Positions 35,516 to 44,926 of a stretch of DNA of 64,000 bases are shown here, in pieces. Location: contig CBDDTG010000015.1 in the NCBI GenBank assembly GCA_965233665.1, forward strand, positions 105,980 to 169,979. Reading direction: 5' to 3'. The notes under the pieces were generated by a model. The model ran no database searches. It worked only from the letters and a program-made list of their open reading frames with translations, and was not told the DNA's origin. Origin of the DNA: Bacterioplanes sp965233665. Lineage in GTDB: Bacteria > Pseudomonadota > Gammaproteobacteria > Pseudomonadales > Oceanobacteraceae. The position numbers were made by a program, and so were the translations under genes. The first letter of the stretch is position 1. Each line of letters begins with the position of its first letter.

Positions 35516-35757
35516 AACTTGACCGATTTCCGTAATTTCGTTGTGCGGCTTTCCCGACGCAGCTGTGGCAGCAACTCTTCTGGGACAGAGGCTAGTTCTG
35601 GCAAGTGAATGAGTGTGCCAATTGGCAGCACAGGGCCAAGATCCGCTAACCCCTGGTTTGCATCAAGAACACGCTCAAGCGTACCGGTGAGACTACCGTA
35701 ATGACCCCAAACGACTGCATCAATCGTATCACCGTCGATGGTTCTATAAGTCGCCAA
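35506..35757 (-). CDS. X: tail protein X (LysM-like)
   Basis: An 83-residue protein with TIDGDTIDAVVWGHYG and later GLADLGPVLPIGTLIHLPE, the LysM-like pattern of P2 gpX. Overlaps both U and D genes by a few bases. Confidence 0.9.
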   Translation of the reverse strand: MATYRTIDGDTIDAVVWGHYGSLTGTLERVLDANQGLADLGPVLPIGTLIHLPELASVPEELLPQLRRESRTTKLRKSVKLWD

Positions 35758-36151
35758 GGCCTGGTCCCTCGTCGTATTTACGAAGCTCTACTGTAAATTC
35801 TTGGCGCTGGGGAAGGCCGTGTGCCGCGTGCAATGTCTGGCCCTCAGTGATGCGCGTAATCACCCATCGTCCCATCAGCTGGCCAGTACCAGATATCAGC
35901 AGCTGAGGTTCACCCAACTCCGCCAGCTCACGAATAAGCGGCAACTGCAGTACGCCGCCTTTGTAAAACGGATACAGCGTGCCATCGAGGGAAATAGTCT
36001 CTGACCCTACTCCCACATACTGCAACGCTTCGTTATTTCCCACACGCTCCTGTGGCTGCCAACGATATGTGTTGCTGCGCTGAAGTGACTTATAGGCCGC
36101 GGTTGACGTCGAGAAAGGATAAACGCCCAGGATCATCATCACGCTAACCAT
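35744..36151 (-). CDS. U: tail protein U (P2 gpU-like)
   Basis: I chose ATG 36151, overlapping the end of T by eight bases, as P2 gpU begins in this way (MVSVMMILGVYPF, then YKSLQRSNTYRW). The middle SETISLDGTLYP and the LLISGTGQLMGRWVI stretch are typical. The longer frame to 36247 crosses T-coding repeats and is not used. U is a tail completion protein. Confidence 0.88.
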   Translation of the reverse strand: MVSVMMILGVYPFSTSTAAYKSLQRSNTYRWQPQERVGNNEALQYVGVGSETISLDGTLYPFYKGGVLQLPLIRELAELGEPQLLISGTGQLMGRWVITRITEGQTLHAAHGLPQRQEFTVELRKYDEGPGLGDL

Positions 36152-38282
36152 AAACAAGCCCGCCAGCATCAGTATCAGTATCAGTATCAAACAACACAGA
36201 CTCTGCTCGCTCTGATCGCAAACGCTCAACTTCTTCAGCAATTTCACGCGGGCTCTGACCAGGCTGCGCGTAGACTTGGATGACAGAAGAGTTATCGATG
36301 GTGCGCTGATCAGTGATATTTGCTCTCTGCACGGGTTGCTGGGATCGGCTCAGAGACTCAGGCACCGGTTTCGCGCGCATTACTGGTAAAGCGCTCCCTG
36401 CAACTGGTCGAAGAGATCCGCGTCGAGGCGTCACTGTATCGCCGCTTTCGTCATCCCCAAAACCAAAGAAGTCTGAAGCGCCTCCCAGCATGTCGCCTAC
36501 AGCTCCAATCTTCTCGGACAGGAGCTCCGGCAAGCCGTCAAACGCGCCGACTATTTTTTGCCTAATACCGGAAAAAAAGTCGGTTACTTTGGACCAATTA
36601 TTTATTAACTGCCCGAGTGGAGACCAGTCAAAAACAGTTTTCAGTGCACCAATAGCGTCACCCACGGTGGTGGCAATGCGTGACAGCAGGCGCCCGTACC
36701 ATTGACCAAATGCCCGGCCGGCTTCTGTCGCGTTTTTAACGCTGTCATCTAGCTCATCGACTGGCGTCAATAGCTGTGAAAACCATCCCACGGCGTCGGA
36801 TACAAACGAGCCGATCCCTTTAAACAATTTCCCCAACCAGGGAACTCTTTCCCCCAGCGAAGTGAGCCAGCCGACTGCGGGCCGCAAAGCATCACTTAAT
36901 CCCGAAAAAAAGCCGACTACAAACCCTTTAATTGGATGCCAGTACTTATAAATCAGCACGCCCACGGTGACGATACCGGTAATAAGTAGCCCCAATGGAT
37001 TGGCAGCAACCGCCAGACCGATGGCTTTGATACCTGTAGCAATGGACGGCAGGACACCGACCAATTTGACTACAGACACGAATAATCCCCCCAGTGCAGA
37101 ACCAAAGCTCAACACAGACGTGATGACAGGCAAAACAAATAAGCCAGCCGCAATCATGCCCAAATTGTCAAAGCCACCAACCAATTCAGCTGCCTTGCCG
37201 ATAAGCGTCCCAATTTTTCCGGCCATGACTTGCACGCCGGAAACCACTTTTCCAATAATCGGCACGGCTTTTCTAAAGCCCGTTGCCAATCGGTTGGAGA
37301 AGTCGATAACCTGCGCACGGTTTTTACGCATCCAGCCACTGAACTGCTTGAACAGATCGGTAACGACCGGCATCAGCGCGGCGCCAATGGTGTTTTTAAA
37401 ACCCGCTATTCCGTACTCTGCATCCTGAAGCGCATCTTTAAAGGCTTCAGCATCACGTGCGGACTGATCGCTCAGAACGTTGCCTGTAGCGCGGGCGTCC
37501 CGGCGAAGTTGGCGCAGGCCTTTTGAACCGTCCTTGAGCATATTGACCATGCCAACACCCTCGCGCCCGAAGAGCTGAAATGCCAGGCGTACGCGATCAG
37601 ACTGGTTCCCCACCGCTAATAACTCGTCAGACAAAAAGCTCAGCGCTTCGTCAGGTGACATGCTGGCAACAGCGCCAGCATCTAGTCCAAGCTCCTCTAA
37701 GGCCTTGGCCGCTTCACCAGAACCTAAAGCCGCCTCGCTCAACCTACGAGTCATCCGCTGAAGGGAATTATCAAACATTGAGGCAGACACGCCAGAGCGC
37801 TCGGCTGCATATCTCAGTTCTTGAAGCGCTCCAATTTGGATACCCAACTTATCTGCTGTTTTTGCGGCATTATCACCTGCTGTCGCCGTGCTGTTCGACA
37901 AAGCAAAAATGCTTGCACTTAAGCCGGTGACAGCGATCGTCGAGGTGCGTGCCAGTCGGCCAATTTTCTCCTTCATCGCACCGAATTTTTTACCAACGTT
38001 AACGCTGGCATTGCTAACATTCATCCAGCGCCGCTGGCCACGCTCCAGCCCAGCAAGAGTGCGGCTCAGCTCCTCATACTCCCGATCAAGGTGATCAACG
38101 GCCTTGCCCTCCTTGATCAACGTGTCGCGCTGGCGCTCCAGCTCTTTCTGTCGTGATTTTACGTTACGAATCTCATCACCGACGCCTTTCAGACCAGCTT
38201 GGACGACACCAATTCGCTTTTTAACTGAGCTTTCGAGCGCCGCGCCAATGCGGACCGTCGCAGAATATTGTTTATTCTTCAT
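36144..38282 (-). CDS. T: tail tape measure protein (P2 gpT-like)
   Basis: The 712-residue protein has an N-terminal coiled coil (about 20-90), a DNAAKTADKLGI element with ELRYAAERSG common to P2-like tape measures, several hydrophobic Gly-rich segments (350-460) and a C-terminal tail ending in a short Asp-Thr repeat (encoded by repeated ATCAGT units). It sets tail length. Start overlaps the E' frame end. Confidence 0.92.
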   Translation of the reverse strand: MKNKQYSATVRIGAALESSVKKRIGVVQAGLKGVGDEIRNVKSRQKELERQRDTLIKEGKAVDHLDREYEELSRTLAGLERGQRRWMNVSNASVNVGKKFGAMKEKIGRLARTSTIAVTGLSASIFALSNSTATAGDNAAKTADKLGIQIGALQELRYAAERSGVSASMFDNSLQRMTRRLSEAALGSGEAAKALEELGLDAGAVASMSPDEALSFLSDELLAVGNQSDRVRLAFQLFGREGVGMVNMLKDGSKGLRQLRRDARATGNVLSDQSARDAEAFKDALQDAEYGIAGFKNTIGAALMPVVTDLFKQFSGWMRKNRAQVIDFSNRLATGFRKAVPIIGKVVSGVQVMAGKIGTLIGKAAELVGGFDNLGMIAAGLFVLPVITSVLSFGSALGGLFVSVVKLVGVLPSIATGIKAIGLAVAANPLGLLITGIVTVGVLIYKYWHPIKGFVVGFFSGLSDALRPAVGWLTSLGERVPWLGKLFKGIGSFVSDAVGWFSQLLTPVDELDDSVKNATEAGRAFGQWYGRLLSRIATTVGDAIGALKTVFDWSPLGQLINNWSKVTDFFSGIRQKIVGAFDGLPELLSEKIGAVGDMLGGASDFFGFGDDESGDTVTPRRGSLRPVAGSALPVMRAKPVPESLSRSQQPVQRANITDQRTIDNSSVIQVYAQPGQSPREIAEEVERLRSERAESVLFDTDTDTDAGGLVYG

Positions 38283-38645
38283 GTTTCGGGAGGCCGTCCA
38301 GCCAAAAAAGGAACTCAGAAGTCGCTAAGCTTAGGATTTCATCCAAAGCCCAGCCGGTATGGGAAGCCAGAGCAAGAACTCCTGCTCTTACTCCGGATCT
38401 GTCGAGGAGATAAAATTTTCGACCACCTCCTGCAGATTTTTGTAATCTCTAAGCGTTAGCATGCGCAGGTCTTCAGGGCTGACATCACATAGCGCGGCCA
38501 GCATAGCCACCTCATTTTCAGCCTCACTACCCTTGAGCTTGGAAGCGTCGATTTGATCACCAACGGTCGGCTCGCGCACATTCAAGACAGATACTTGAAT
38601 GCCATTGACTTGGATTGGTGTGCTTAATTCGCATTTCTCAGTCAT
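38272..38645 (-). CDS. E+E' frameshift product
   Basis: In the minus-one frame relative to E, translation is open from the slippery site to a stop at 38272, giving SGVRAGVLALASHTG, then ALDEILSLATSEFLFWLDGL, a convincing P2 E' partner. The heptamer A_AAT_TTT (reverse strand, 38418-38412) is in phase within E. The E' frame ends just inside the tape measure start. P2-like phages need both proteins in a fixed ratio. Confidence 0.7.
38388..38645 (-). CDS. E: tail assembly chaperone E (P2 gpE-like)
   Basis: The 85-residue product contains REPTVGDQIDASKL and LCDVSPEDLRMLTLRDY, typical of P2 gpE family. It lies between FII and T, the normal place. It is the zero-frame product of a frameshifting pair. 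Confidence 0.88.
   Translation of the reverse strand: MTEKCELSTPIQVNGIQVSVLNVREPTVGDQIDASKLKGSEAENEVAMLAALCDVSPEDLRMLTLRDYKNLQEVVENFISSTDPE
38412..38418 (-). other. candidate slippery heptamer for E/E'
   Basis: Read on the reverse strand the bases are A_AAT_TTT in the E frame (codons GAA-AAT-TTT). After a minus-one slip no stop is met until 38272. P2 itself uses a T-rich site, so this is a different heptamer. Confidence 0.5.
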
Positions 38646-38646
38646 G

Positions 38647-39153
38647 TTAGATTCCTAATGCTGCCCGTTTATCTTCCAATTGATCCACCCCGCCGATAAT
38701 TCGCTTCATATTCTCGACGTCAATTTCTGTAGTCACCTTCCCGTCAATTTCTTCCTTGAAATACGTGAGAGAGTGCGAGAACTTCAATGGTGATGCTTCG
38801 CCTGGCGCCCAGCTTTCGCGCTCAACCGAAACAATCTTTCCGCGTAGCGTATGCACAATTGGCTTAATCTCGCCGTCGGCAGATTCGAGCGCTCCACGAA
38901 CTGATACGCCGGTTGTTTCACCTTTTTTCAAGCCAAATCGTTCGATAGCGTCAGTGTCGTACCCAGTAATTGAGTATTCGGCCTGCATCTTTTCCATGCC
39001 CACATCGATATCAACGGCTGCATCCATACCGCCTGCTCGATACTCTTCTGTTACTAGTGCCAGACTGGGAGGCGTGTAGTTCGATACTTGACCGGCGTAG
39101 CTCCGGCCTTCAATGAAAAGGTTGAGATTTCGGAGAATGTTCTTTACAGCCAT
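38647..39153 (-). CDS. FII: major tail tube protein FII
   Basis: A 168-residue protein beginning NILRNLNLFIEGRSYAG, with EYRAGGMDAAVDIDVGMEKM and the ELQ-like end, a standard P2 FII. It polymerises into the inner tail tube and follows the sheath gene by two bases. Confidence 0.93.
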   Translation of the reverse strand: MAVKNILRNLNLFIEGRSYAGQVSNYTPPSLALVTEEYRAGGMDAAVDIDVGMEKMQAEYSITGYDTDAIERFGLKKGETTGVSVRGALESADGEIKPIVHTLRGKIVSVERESWAPGEASPLKFSHSLTYFKEEIDGKVTTEIDVENMKRIIGGVDQLEDKRAALGI

Positions 39154-39155
39154 GA

Positions 39156-40349
39156 TCAGACCTCAGAAATGTAATCGTTAACCATCTGCGAGCGGAATGT
39201 CATGTGCTCAGCCGGATATGGTGGAGTGAAGTCAAAGTCGAAATAGACCTTGCCGGACTGGATCGCGGACGGCGTATTCAGGTCTGGGTCTGCCCAGCAC
39301 TTACCGCCCAATATCGCGCCTTGCGCCGTCAGTGAGCGCAGATAATCATTTACTGATTCAACAACATCACTTACATAGGTTTTAGTGATGTTGCGGTCAA
39401 TGGCCCACAGATGCGCACGTTGTAGGGAATCATTAATAAGATCAGCCGTCCGTCGCACAGATAAAAACTGCCATTTAGAGTCAGCGGTCAAAGAGCGGTT
39501 GCCCCATAACCGGAAGCCATTCTGCCGAATGATCGTGGCCACCTTCCCTTCATTCAGAAGATTGGCGCGGCTGGCTGAGTCACCAAGCTTGAAGTCAACA
39601 GGCCGGGCCGTCCCAAGGATACCATTCACCGGCTGATTCGATGGGGACCACCAAAAGCCGCGATCATTGTCGGATCTCGCGATGATCCCGGCCACGCGGG
39701 GAGATGCCGGGCGTGCTTCTATTTCGCCGGCTGAGTTATATACGCTCACCCATGGGTCCACGACATAAATGCGTGCACTACCAAAATCACCCGCAAAGAT
39801 TTTGGCGGCATCATCAGTTGTATTTGGCCCATCAGCAATGACGACTGCGCGCATGCGGTCTGCCAATCCTTGGAGCTGAGCCAGCACGGGGTTCGCCAAA
39901 TCTGACGGCCGCTGATGCGTGAACCCAGGGGCAATTAGAATTCGTGGTGCAACACCCAGGACGGACTCAGCGGCCAGCAAGACCTGAACACCTTCAAAAC
40001 GCCCAGTCGTAGAATTCACTCCACCGACGACGTTGGCCAGCGTAGCGGCTTCGTCGGCCCCTTCTTCGACACGAACGACTACAACGACCGCGCCGATTTG
40101 ATCAAAGATGCCTTTCATGGCATCCGGCAGCGTGCCTATTTTCGTTGGTGCAGGACCGTCACTACCTAAATCAAGAGCGGCTGCTTCACGCTGATTGCCG
40201 GCGATAAGTACTGGTGTATTGAGTGGGAATTTATCAGCATCTGCATTCGGTGCTGTGCCAACAACACCGATAACAGAGCTTCGAACAGTTTGGATGGGCC
40301 GAGTGCCTGAGTCGATCTCAAGGACCTCAACGCCGTGCAAAAAAGACAT
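39156..40349 (-). CDS. FI: tail sheath protein FI
   Basis: The 397-residue protein starts FLHGVEVLEIDSGTRPI, typical of P2 FI, and has GFWWSPSNQPVNGILG and FRLWGNRSL in the C-terminal half. It forms the contractile sheath around FII. Confidence 0.95.
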   Translation of the reverse strand: MSFLHGVEVLEIDSGTRPIQTVRSSVIGVVGTAPNADADKFPLNTPVLIAGNQREAAALDLGSDGPAPTKIGTLPDAMKGIFDQIGAVVVVVRVEEGADEAATLANVVGGVNSTTGRFEGVQVLLAAESVLGVAPRILIAPGFTHQRPSDLANPVLAQLQGLADRMRAVVIADGPNTTDDAAKIFAGDFGSARIYVVDPWVSVYNSAGEIEARPASPRVAGIIARSDNDRGFWWSPSNQPVNGILGTARPVDFKLGDSASRANLLNEGKVATIIRQNGFRLWGNRSLTADSKWQFLSVRRTADLINDSLQRAHLWAIDRNITKTYVSDVVESVNDYLRSLTAQGAILGGKCWADPDLNTPSAIQSGKVYFDFDFTPPYPAEHMTFRSQMVNDYISEV

Positions 40350-40403
40350 AGTGTGGCCTCACCTCATTTAGCGATGATAGAAAATTGAATTGATTAATCG
40401 GGG

Positions 40404-40877
40404 TTACTTGTACGTGCCGGAGAGTATTTCTTCTCGTCGAGAATCAACGTCGAGAGGGTCGATAATCCACGTTTTACTATCGCCAGAACTTAGCCTTTCT
40501 AGGCAATAGTTGACGCCTGAGATCGTCGATGACAAAGCCATATTAACGAGCTCTAAGCTGTCATCCTCAATCAGCTTGAAGAAATCATCGAGCACCGGAT
40601 CTGTTTGCCTCAGCTCGCGCAGGAACACGCGCTCCGCTGTAGTAAACAACTGCATGAACTCCACCCTAGACAGCCTCGGCGGCGCTTTTTCTGGTTCTGG
40701 CTCTGGTGTATCAGGCACTTTATCTGGCTCAGACCAGGCACCATCAGATGATCGAGCCCAGCCCTTTTTGACGTTCCCCGGTACACTTTCAAATTGCTGC
40801 ACAATGGCCGAGTGAAAGACCTCGGACGGATTCGGGTATACATCGATTGCAACATCATTCACTATTCGTGCGTACAT
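40404..40877 (-). CDS. hypothetical tail-fibre-associated protein
   Basis: ATG 40877 overlaps the previous stop region and has GGAG upstream. The 157-residue acidic protein starts YARIVNDVAIDVYPNPSEVF, has a Pro/Glu linker, and then a helical end that resembles fibre assembly proteins. Last of the fibre cluster. Chaperone for the adhesin is a guess. Confidence 0.55.
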   Translation of the reverse strand: MYARIVNDVAIDVYPNPSEVFHSAIVQQFESVPGNVKKGWARSSDGAWSEPDKVPDTPEPEPEKAPPRLSRVEFMQLFTTAERVFLRELRQTDPVLDDFFKLIEDDSLELVNMALSSTISGVNYCLERLSSGDSKTWIIDPLDVDSRREEILSGTYK

Positions 40878-40879
40878 AC

Positions 40880-41806
40880 TTACCACTCCACAACAACCAA
40901 ACCATGACCACCGCGCTGTGTGGTTGACGAACCCGCACTAGCACTCGGAGTACCCGCCCCGCCGCCAACAAGGCTTGTGCCCGATCGATTAGTTGGTGAT
41001 GCGCCACCGCCGCCTCCCCAGCCACCCATACCGCCGTTAGTTGAAGCTGGTACGCCTGCACCACCTGCGCCCGGGCCGCCTACAACTTCATTCCCATTGC
41101 TTGAAGTACAGCCACCTGCGCCTTCAAAGCCATCAAAAGGGAAGCGAACGACTGCATTGCGAGGATTGTGATACCCATCCTTAATTTGAACTCTGGTAGC
41201 GCCCAGAGCATCTGCACCGCCACGATCTTCGAGACCCGAACCATTACCAAAAGGTGACGCCCCATTCATTGAATAACTGGATGACATTCCAACAGCCGCG
41301 CCACCCATCATATAAGCTGTACCACCATCACCAAGCTGGCTGCCTGCCGCACCACCACCGGTCACTGCTCTAGGTCTAGTTGAACCGCCTTTTGCCTGAA
41401 AATCTCCGCCAAAGCCTTCACCCGGCTGAGGGCCGACAGGGTGAACATTACGCACAGTACCCGGAGCACCACCAGTAGCGGAAATAAGTGTACCAAATGA
41501 CGATGACCCGCCTGCAGCTGCTGTAATTGCCTCTCCAACGATCACATCAAACTCTTGCCCAGGCATCACATTGAATACGCCATGAGCATAACCACCGCCA
41601 GCGCCGCCAGTCTTTAATCGGTCAGACCCGCCGCCAGCGCCAACAACACGCACGCGAATCTTATATACGCCAGCTGGCACAACGAATTTCTTTGGCTCGT
41701 CATAATACGGATCTGTAAAAGCCAGGAAGCGACCATTTCCAAAAACCCCCATAAACCCATGTGGTCTAATTACATTTTCCTGAACAACCGGTACTAGACG
41801 CCCCAT
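40880..41806 (-). CDS. glycine-rich tail-tip adhesin
   Basis: Gly makes up a large part of the 308 residues, in runs such as GAGGGSDRLKTGGAGGGY and GGWGGGGGASPT. Such poly-Gly type II sandwich domains form the receptor-binding tip of many phage fibres. An N-terminal beta domain (FVVPAGVYKIRVRVVGAG) is seen. It would decide host range, and its diversity is expected to be high. Confidence 0.7.
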   Translation of the reverse strand: MGRLVPVVQENVIRPHGFMGVFGNGRFLAFTDPYYDEPKKFVVPAGVYKIRVRVVGAGGGSDRLKTGGAGGGYAHGVFNVMPGQEFDVIVGEAITAAAGGSSSFGTLISATGGAPGTVRNVHPVGPQPGEGFGGDFQAKGGSTRPRAVTGGGAAGSQLGDGGTAYMMGGAAVGMSSSYSMNGASPFGNGSGLEDRGGADALGATRVQIKDGYHNPRNAVVRFPFDGFEGAGGCTSSNGNEVVGGPGAGGAGVPASTNGGMGGWGGGGGASPTNRSGTSLVGGGAGTPSASAGSSTTQRGGHGLVVVEW

Positions 41807-42129
41807 TACTCACCGTCCTCTATGCCGTTGACTCGCACTGTCACCATATCGGTACTTGCTCTTACCATGACCTTTTCTTGCGACCCCAAAACCAGCGCAG
41901 TGCGTTCGAAAACTTCACCAGGCGGAATCACCACGCCAACCTCAATCATGTCAGCATCACCAGGCGTAACAGCGGCTTCGGTAATCGCTACATCAACAAT
42001 TGCTGTATTAACTGGGTTTCGGTTAACGATCAGTATGTTTGCCGTCGCGTAATAGTTTTCAGGCACAGCATAAATAGACTGATATTGCCCGCCAGATAGC
42101 GCCGCACTGCCAAGTTTTCCTGTTGCCAT
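41806..42129 (-). CDS. small tail-fibre-region protein
   Basis: A 107-residue beta-rich protein between fibre and adhesin genes, without a recognised family. Starts immediately after the fibre gene stop (TAAATG). It could be a fibre adaptor with a binding Ig-like fold. Confidence 0.6.
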   Translation of the reverse strand: MATGKLGSAALSGGQYQSIYAVPENYYATANILIVNRNPVNTAIVDVAITEAAVTPGDADMIEVGVVIPPGEVFERTALVLGSQEKVMVRASTDMVTVRVNGIEDGE

Positions 42130-42966
42130 TTACTGCCCCACGAAAAAGCTAATAAATTTCATTTTCCGGTGCCAGCGCCATTTTTCATTCGGCTCGTTTT
42201 GCACAAAGTAGACGCTGTCTCCAGCAGAAAGTCCCTCCGCTAAGCGCAAAGTAATACTGTCCAAAACGGTAATATCAGTGCGTCGAATACCATTCACATA
42301 GACCGCCAGACCCATGGTACTGGTACTAGCCAAAATAAACTGACGCTGACCTTCTGTTGCCGTCTGCTGCTCGCTGACGGTATCGATAACAATATTGAAA
42401 GCATCTGTCGGATGCTTCCATTCTGCATGACCGTCCAAGTTTGAAGACTTAGTAAGAACCTGATTTTCGACACCACCCGGGAAAAGATGTGCAGGAGTGA
42501 TGGTGTTAAGCACCCACTCCTGAGTAGCCCCAACAAGATTCGTATCAACAACCAACTGAATTTCAGCCAAGTCGGTAATTTTGAAATAGGCTCTCAGGTT
42601 CATGTCACGAACTGCGCCCTCTTCTTCCGTTGGCTTATATGTCTCAGGGAAATTTCCGTAGGCGAAAACACTCCCTTGGCCGTCGATTACAGCAAGCTCA
42701 CGTATCGAAAACCCGCCTTTTGTCGGTGGAATCGTTAGTTGCACCTCGTAACATGTCGGGTCGTCTCTGCTCACTGCAAGCGTGTGAATTGCGCCGCGAT
42801 GCACCTCGCGCACCAGTTCCGTTTCTTTGCCGCTCGGTGGCAGCACCGGATTCCCTTTTCCGTCGCCCACTGCAACGTGAGTCAGCGATACTGCTGCGCC
42901 ACCAGCCTGGGAAGCTGCAATTTTCGCTTTGCCGATTTCTGTAACTCGTATAAAAAACTTCTTCAT
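42130..42966 (-). CDS. tail fibre protein (P2 gpH N-terminal type)
   Basis: The N-terminus FFIRVTEIGKAKIA, LTHVAVGDG and a GAVRDMNLRAYFKI-like element match the baseplate-binding part of P2 H-type fibres. At 278 residues it is much shorter than H (about 670), the distal part being supplied by the two following genes. Confidence 0.8.
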   Translation of the reverse strand: MKKFFIRVTEIGKAKIAASQAGGAAVSLTHVAVGDGKGNPVLPPSGKETELVREVHRGAIHTLAVSRDDPTCYEVQLTIPPTKGGFSIRELAVIDGQGSVFAYGNFPETYKPTEEEGAVRDMNLRAYFKITDLAEIQLVVDTNLVGATQEWVLNTITPAHLFPGGVENQVLTKSSNLDGHAEWKHPTDAFNIVIDTVSEQQTATEGQRQFILASTSTMGLAVYVNGIRRTDITVLDSITLRLAEGLSAGDSVYFVQNEPNEKWRWHRKMKFISFFVGQ

Positions 42967-43514
42967 TCTGCAAATACCGACACTTCTTCGCCTGTGTGAT
43001 AAACCATGCCAATGTTCATTGCACCAGCAGAGCGACCTTCAATTTCAAGACCTGTAAAATGCGAACGTGCATTTTTTGCATTTTCGATGGTGTCGATAAC
43101 AGACATGTAAATGCCGTTATCTGGAATCGGTTCCTGATCGACGATAACGGTAGTAAAAAACGTATACGGATCAGCGTGCGGGATCGATTCAAACCATTCT
43201 TTAATGACTGTGTCATAGCCAATGCCTGACAGCGCATGTTTTAAACCGCCCAGCGTCCCTTTTTTGTTATGCACCGCTGCCGCCGCCGCAATAGCGCCAC
43301 GCTTTTGCGACTCGGTCCATCGATCGTTCCAACTGTCAACTGACAGCGCCCACGCTAACCAGGCCAATAAGTGAGCCGGGCAGTCATCCGCGCTAAACAT
43401 GCCACTGACCGGCACCGGGATATCTGTAATTCGAGCTGCTGAATCTTCCAGCGCATGTTCAAATGGCGTTGCGTTGTGTGGCAGTAAATCACTCATTAGA
43501 GCCACCGGAGACAA
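42963..43514 (-). CDS. I: tail protein I
   Basis: A 183-residue protein with LLPHNATPFEHALEDS and LAWALSVDSWNDRW, typical of P2 gpI. It links fibre and baseplate. Overlaps the fibre gene by four bases and J by 26. Confidence 0.92.
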   Translation of the reverse strand: MSPVALMSDLLPHNATPFEHALEDSAARITDIPVPVSGMFSADDCPAHLLAWLAWALSVDSWNDRWTESQKRGAIAAAAAVHNKKGTLGGLKHALSGIGYDTVIKEWFESIPHADPYTFFTTVIVDQEPIPDNGIYMSVIDTIENAKNARSHFTGLEIEGRSAGAMNIGMVYHTGEEVSVFAE

Positions 43515-44385
43515 CGCTTAAAGACTGACAAAATGACGCTTCATGTACGTCAACAACAACATCCAATGCTGGTGAAGCAAGATCGACTTTGTAAACCCCC
43601 TCAACGTGCAACGCGGATATCACACCAGACAAGGTTATATCTCGACCTAGGCGTCGGTTACGCTCAATAAAACTGTTTATGGATTTCATTGCGGTTTGAT
43701 AAACGACGGCAGGGTCTGGCCCCGGATAATACGTCAGCGTCGCATCGATCGAATATGGCTTCACCGTGGCGGCAGTAACGATAACGCGATCTGTCAACGG
43801 CCGAATATCGTCAGACGAAAGCGTTGCCCTGACAATTTCCGTGAGTTCTTCGCTCGGCGTACCATCGCCTTCACTACTCAACACCGTTACATACACATCG
43901 CCTGGTGTTGGACTGTGCACGCTCGCATCGAGCACGCGAGAGTCAGCCCCCAATGCATGAAAGATATACCCGCCGGCAGGGCCCGCCGTTGATCGCCCTT
44001 CAAAGGATAACTGGACACGCCGACGCAGTGCTTCGTCAGATTCATAGACCGGTGGAATTGGCGGAATTGCATCAGGATTGCCAGGCTCTACAACCAGCCG
44101 CTCCACGTTGTGCGTGGCCGCGATTTGATCGAGGTTTGCACCAGTGGCATAAGCCAGCATCACTGCACGAACACCGTCATTCACGCGCTGACGAAGAAGT
44201 GTTTCTCTGTATGCTGCTATCTCTAAAACTTTGATAGCCGGATCTGATTCTAATAGCTGATAATCCGGCATGAGCTCCTGCAGCTTCGACAGCATCTCAT
44301 CCAACGTTTGCTGGTAGCTAACCTGCTCGATCGCATCAGGCGCAGGCAGGCGACTTAAATCAATTGCAGTAAAAGCTCCGCTCAT
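43489..44385 (-). CDS. J: baseplate assembly protein J
   Basis: The 298-residue protein has the J pattern: IDLSRLPAPDAIEQ near the start, ETLLRQRVNDGVRAVMLAYA, ATGANLDQIA and later AGPAGGYIFHALGADSRV. It forms the baseplate wedge. Overlaps W by four bases. Confidence 0.94.
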   Translation of the reverse strand: MSGAFTAIDLSRLPAPDAIEQVSYQQTLDEMLSKLQELMPDYQLLESDPAIKVLEIAAYRETLLRQRVNDGVRAVMLAYATGANLDQIAATHNVERLVVEPGNPDAIPPIPPVYESDEALRRRVQLSFEGRSTAGPAGGYIFHALGADSRVLDASVHSPTPGDVYVTVLSSEGDGTPSEELTEIVRATLSSDDIRPLTDRVIVTAATVKPYSIDATLTYYPGPDPAVVYQTAMKSINSFIERNRRLGRDITLSGVISALHVEGVYKVDLASPALDVVVDVHEASFCQSLSVVSGGSNE

Positions 44386-44723
44386 AGTGCGATCTCGATA
44401 CCATCTAACGTAATTCTTGCGTTTATTGGCGCATAACGGCCTTCCAGTGACAGTTCGACGTGGCCTGGCTTCAATGTATCGACAACCACCCGCGTTAAAT
44501 TAAATCGCGGCTCCCATCGCTGGATAGCCTCAGCAGTGGCAGCGTAAATTTGCACAACTAAATACTGATTCATCGGGTTGTCGACCAACTCATAAAGGCG
44601 ACTGCCGTAGTCTCGGCGCATTACCCTGGTGCCTATGGGCGTCGTTAAAATGTCCACTAAACTCTGACGCAAATGATTAATACCAGACAGGCTTTTGCCG
44701 GTTTGTGCGTTCATCCCGGTCAT
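44382..44723 (-). CDS. W: baseplate protein W (gp25-like)
   Basis: A 113-residue protein with HLRQSLVDILTTPIGTRVMR and DYGSRLYELVD, the gp25/W lysozyme-like fold pattern. Overlaps next genes by four bases. Confidence 0.94.
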   Translation of the reverse strand: MTGMNAQTGKSLSGINHLRQSLVDILTTPIGTRVMRRDYGSRLYELVDNPMNQYLVVQIYAATAEAIQRWEPRFNLTRVVVDTLKPGHVELSLEGRYAPINARITLDGIEIAL

Positions 44724-44926
44724 CGAGGAGTTCCAGCAGTTACAACGGTCGGATTCGAAACTAAGTGTTTTACAACGGCGACAGCCATCGCTTCTGCAAG
44801 CTCAGTGTGAAATGTCGGACTTCCTTCACCAAAGCCCATACTGGACATCTCAGTAACCATGAAACCTTTCAAGCGCAGGATTTCCTGCTTTAACTCAGGC
44901 GTTACCCAGGGATCTGTAATCGGCAT
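44720..44926 (-). CDS. small hypothetical baseplate-region protein
   Basis: A 68-residue frame coupled by ATGA to W and touching the V stop. The product is helical and acidic. No family recognised. The tight coupling suggests it is real. Confidence 0.65.
   Translation of the reverse strand: MPITDPWVTPELKQEILRLKGFMVTEMSSMGFGEGSPTFHTELAEAMAVAVVKHLVSNPTVVTAGTPR

Noticed and set aside
36160..36190. Short ATCAGT tandem repeats at the tape measure 3' end as a phase-variation tract
   Set aside because: The unit is six bases, so changes keep the frame and only alter a Asp-Thr tail.
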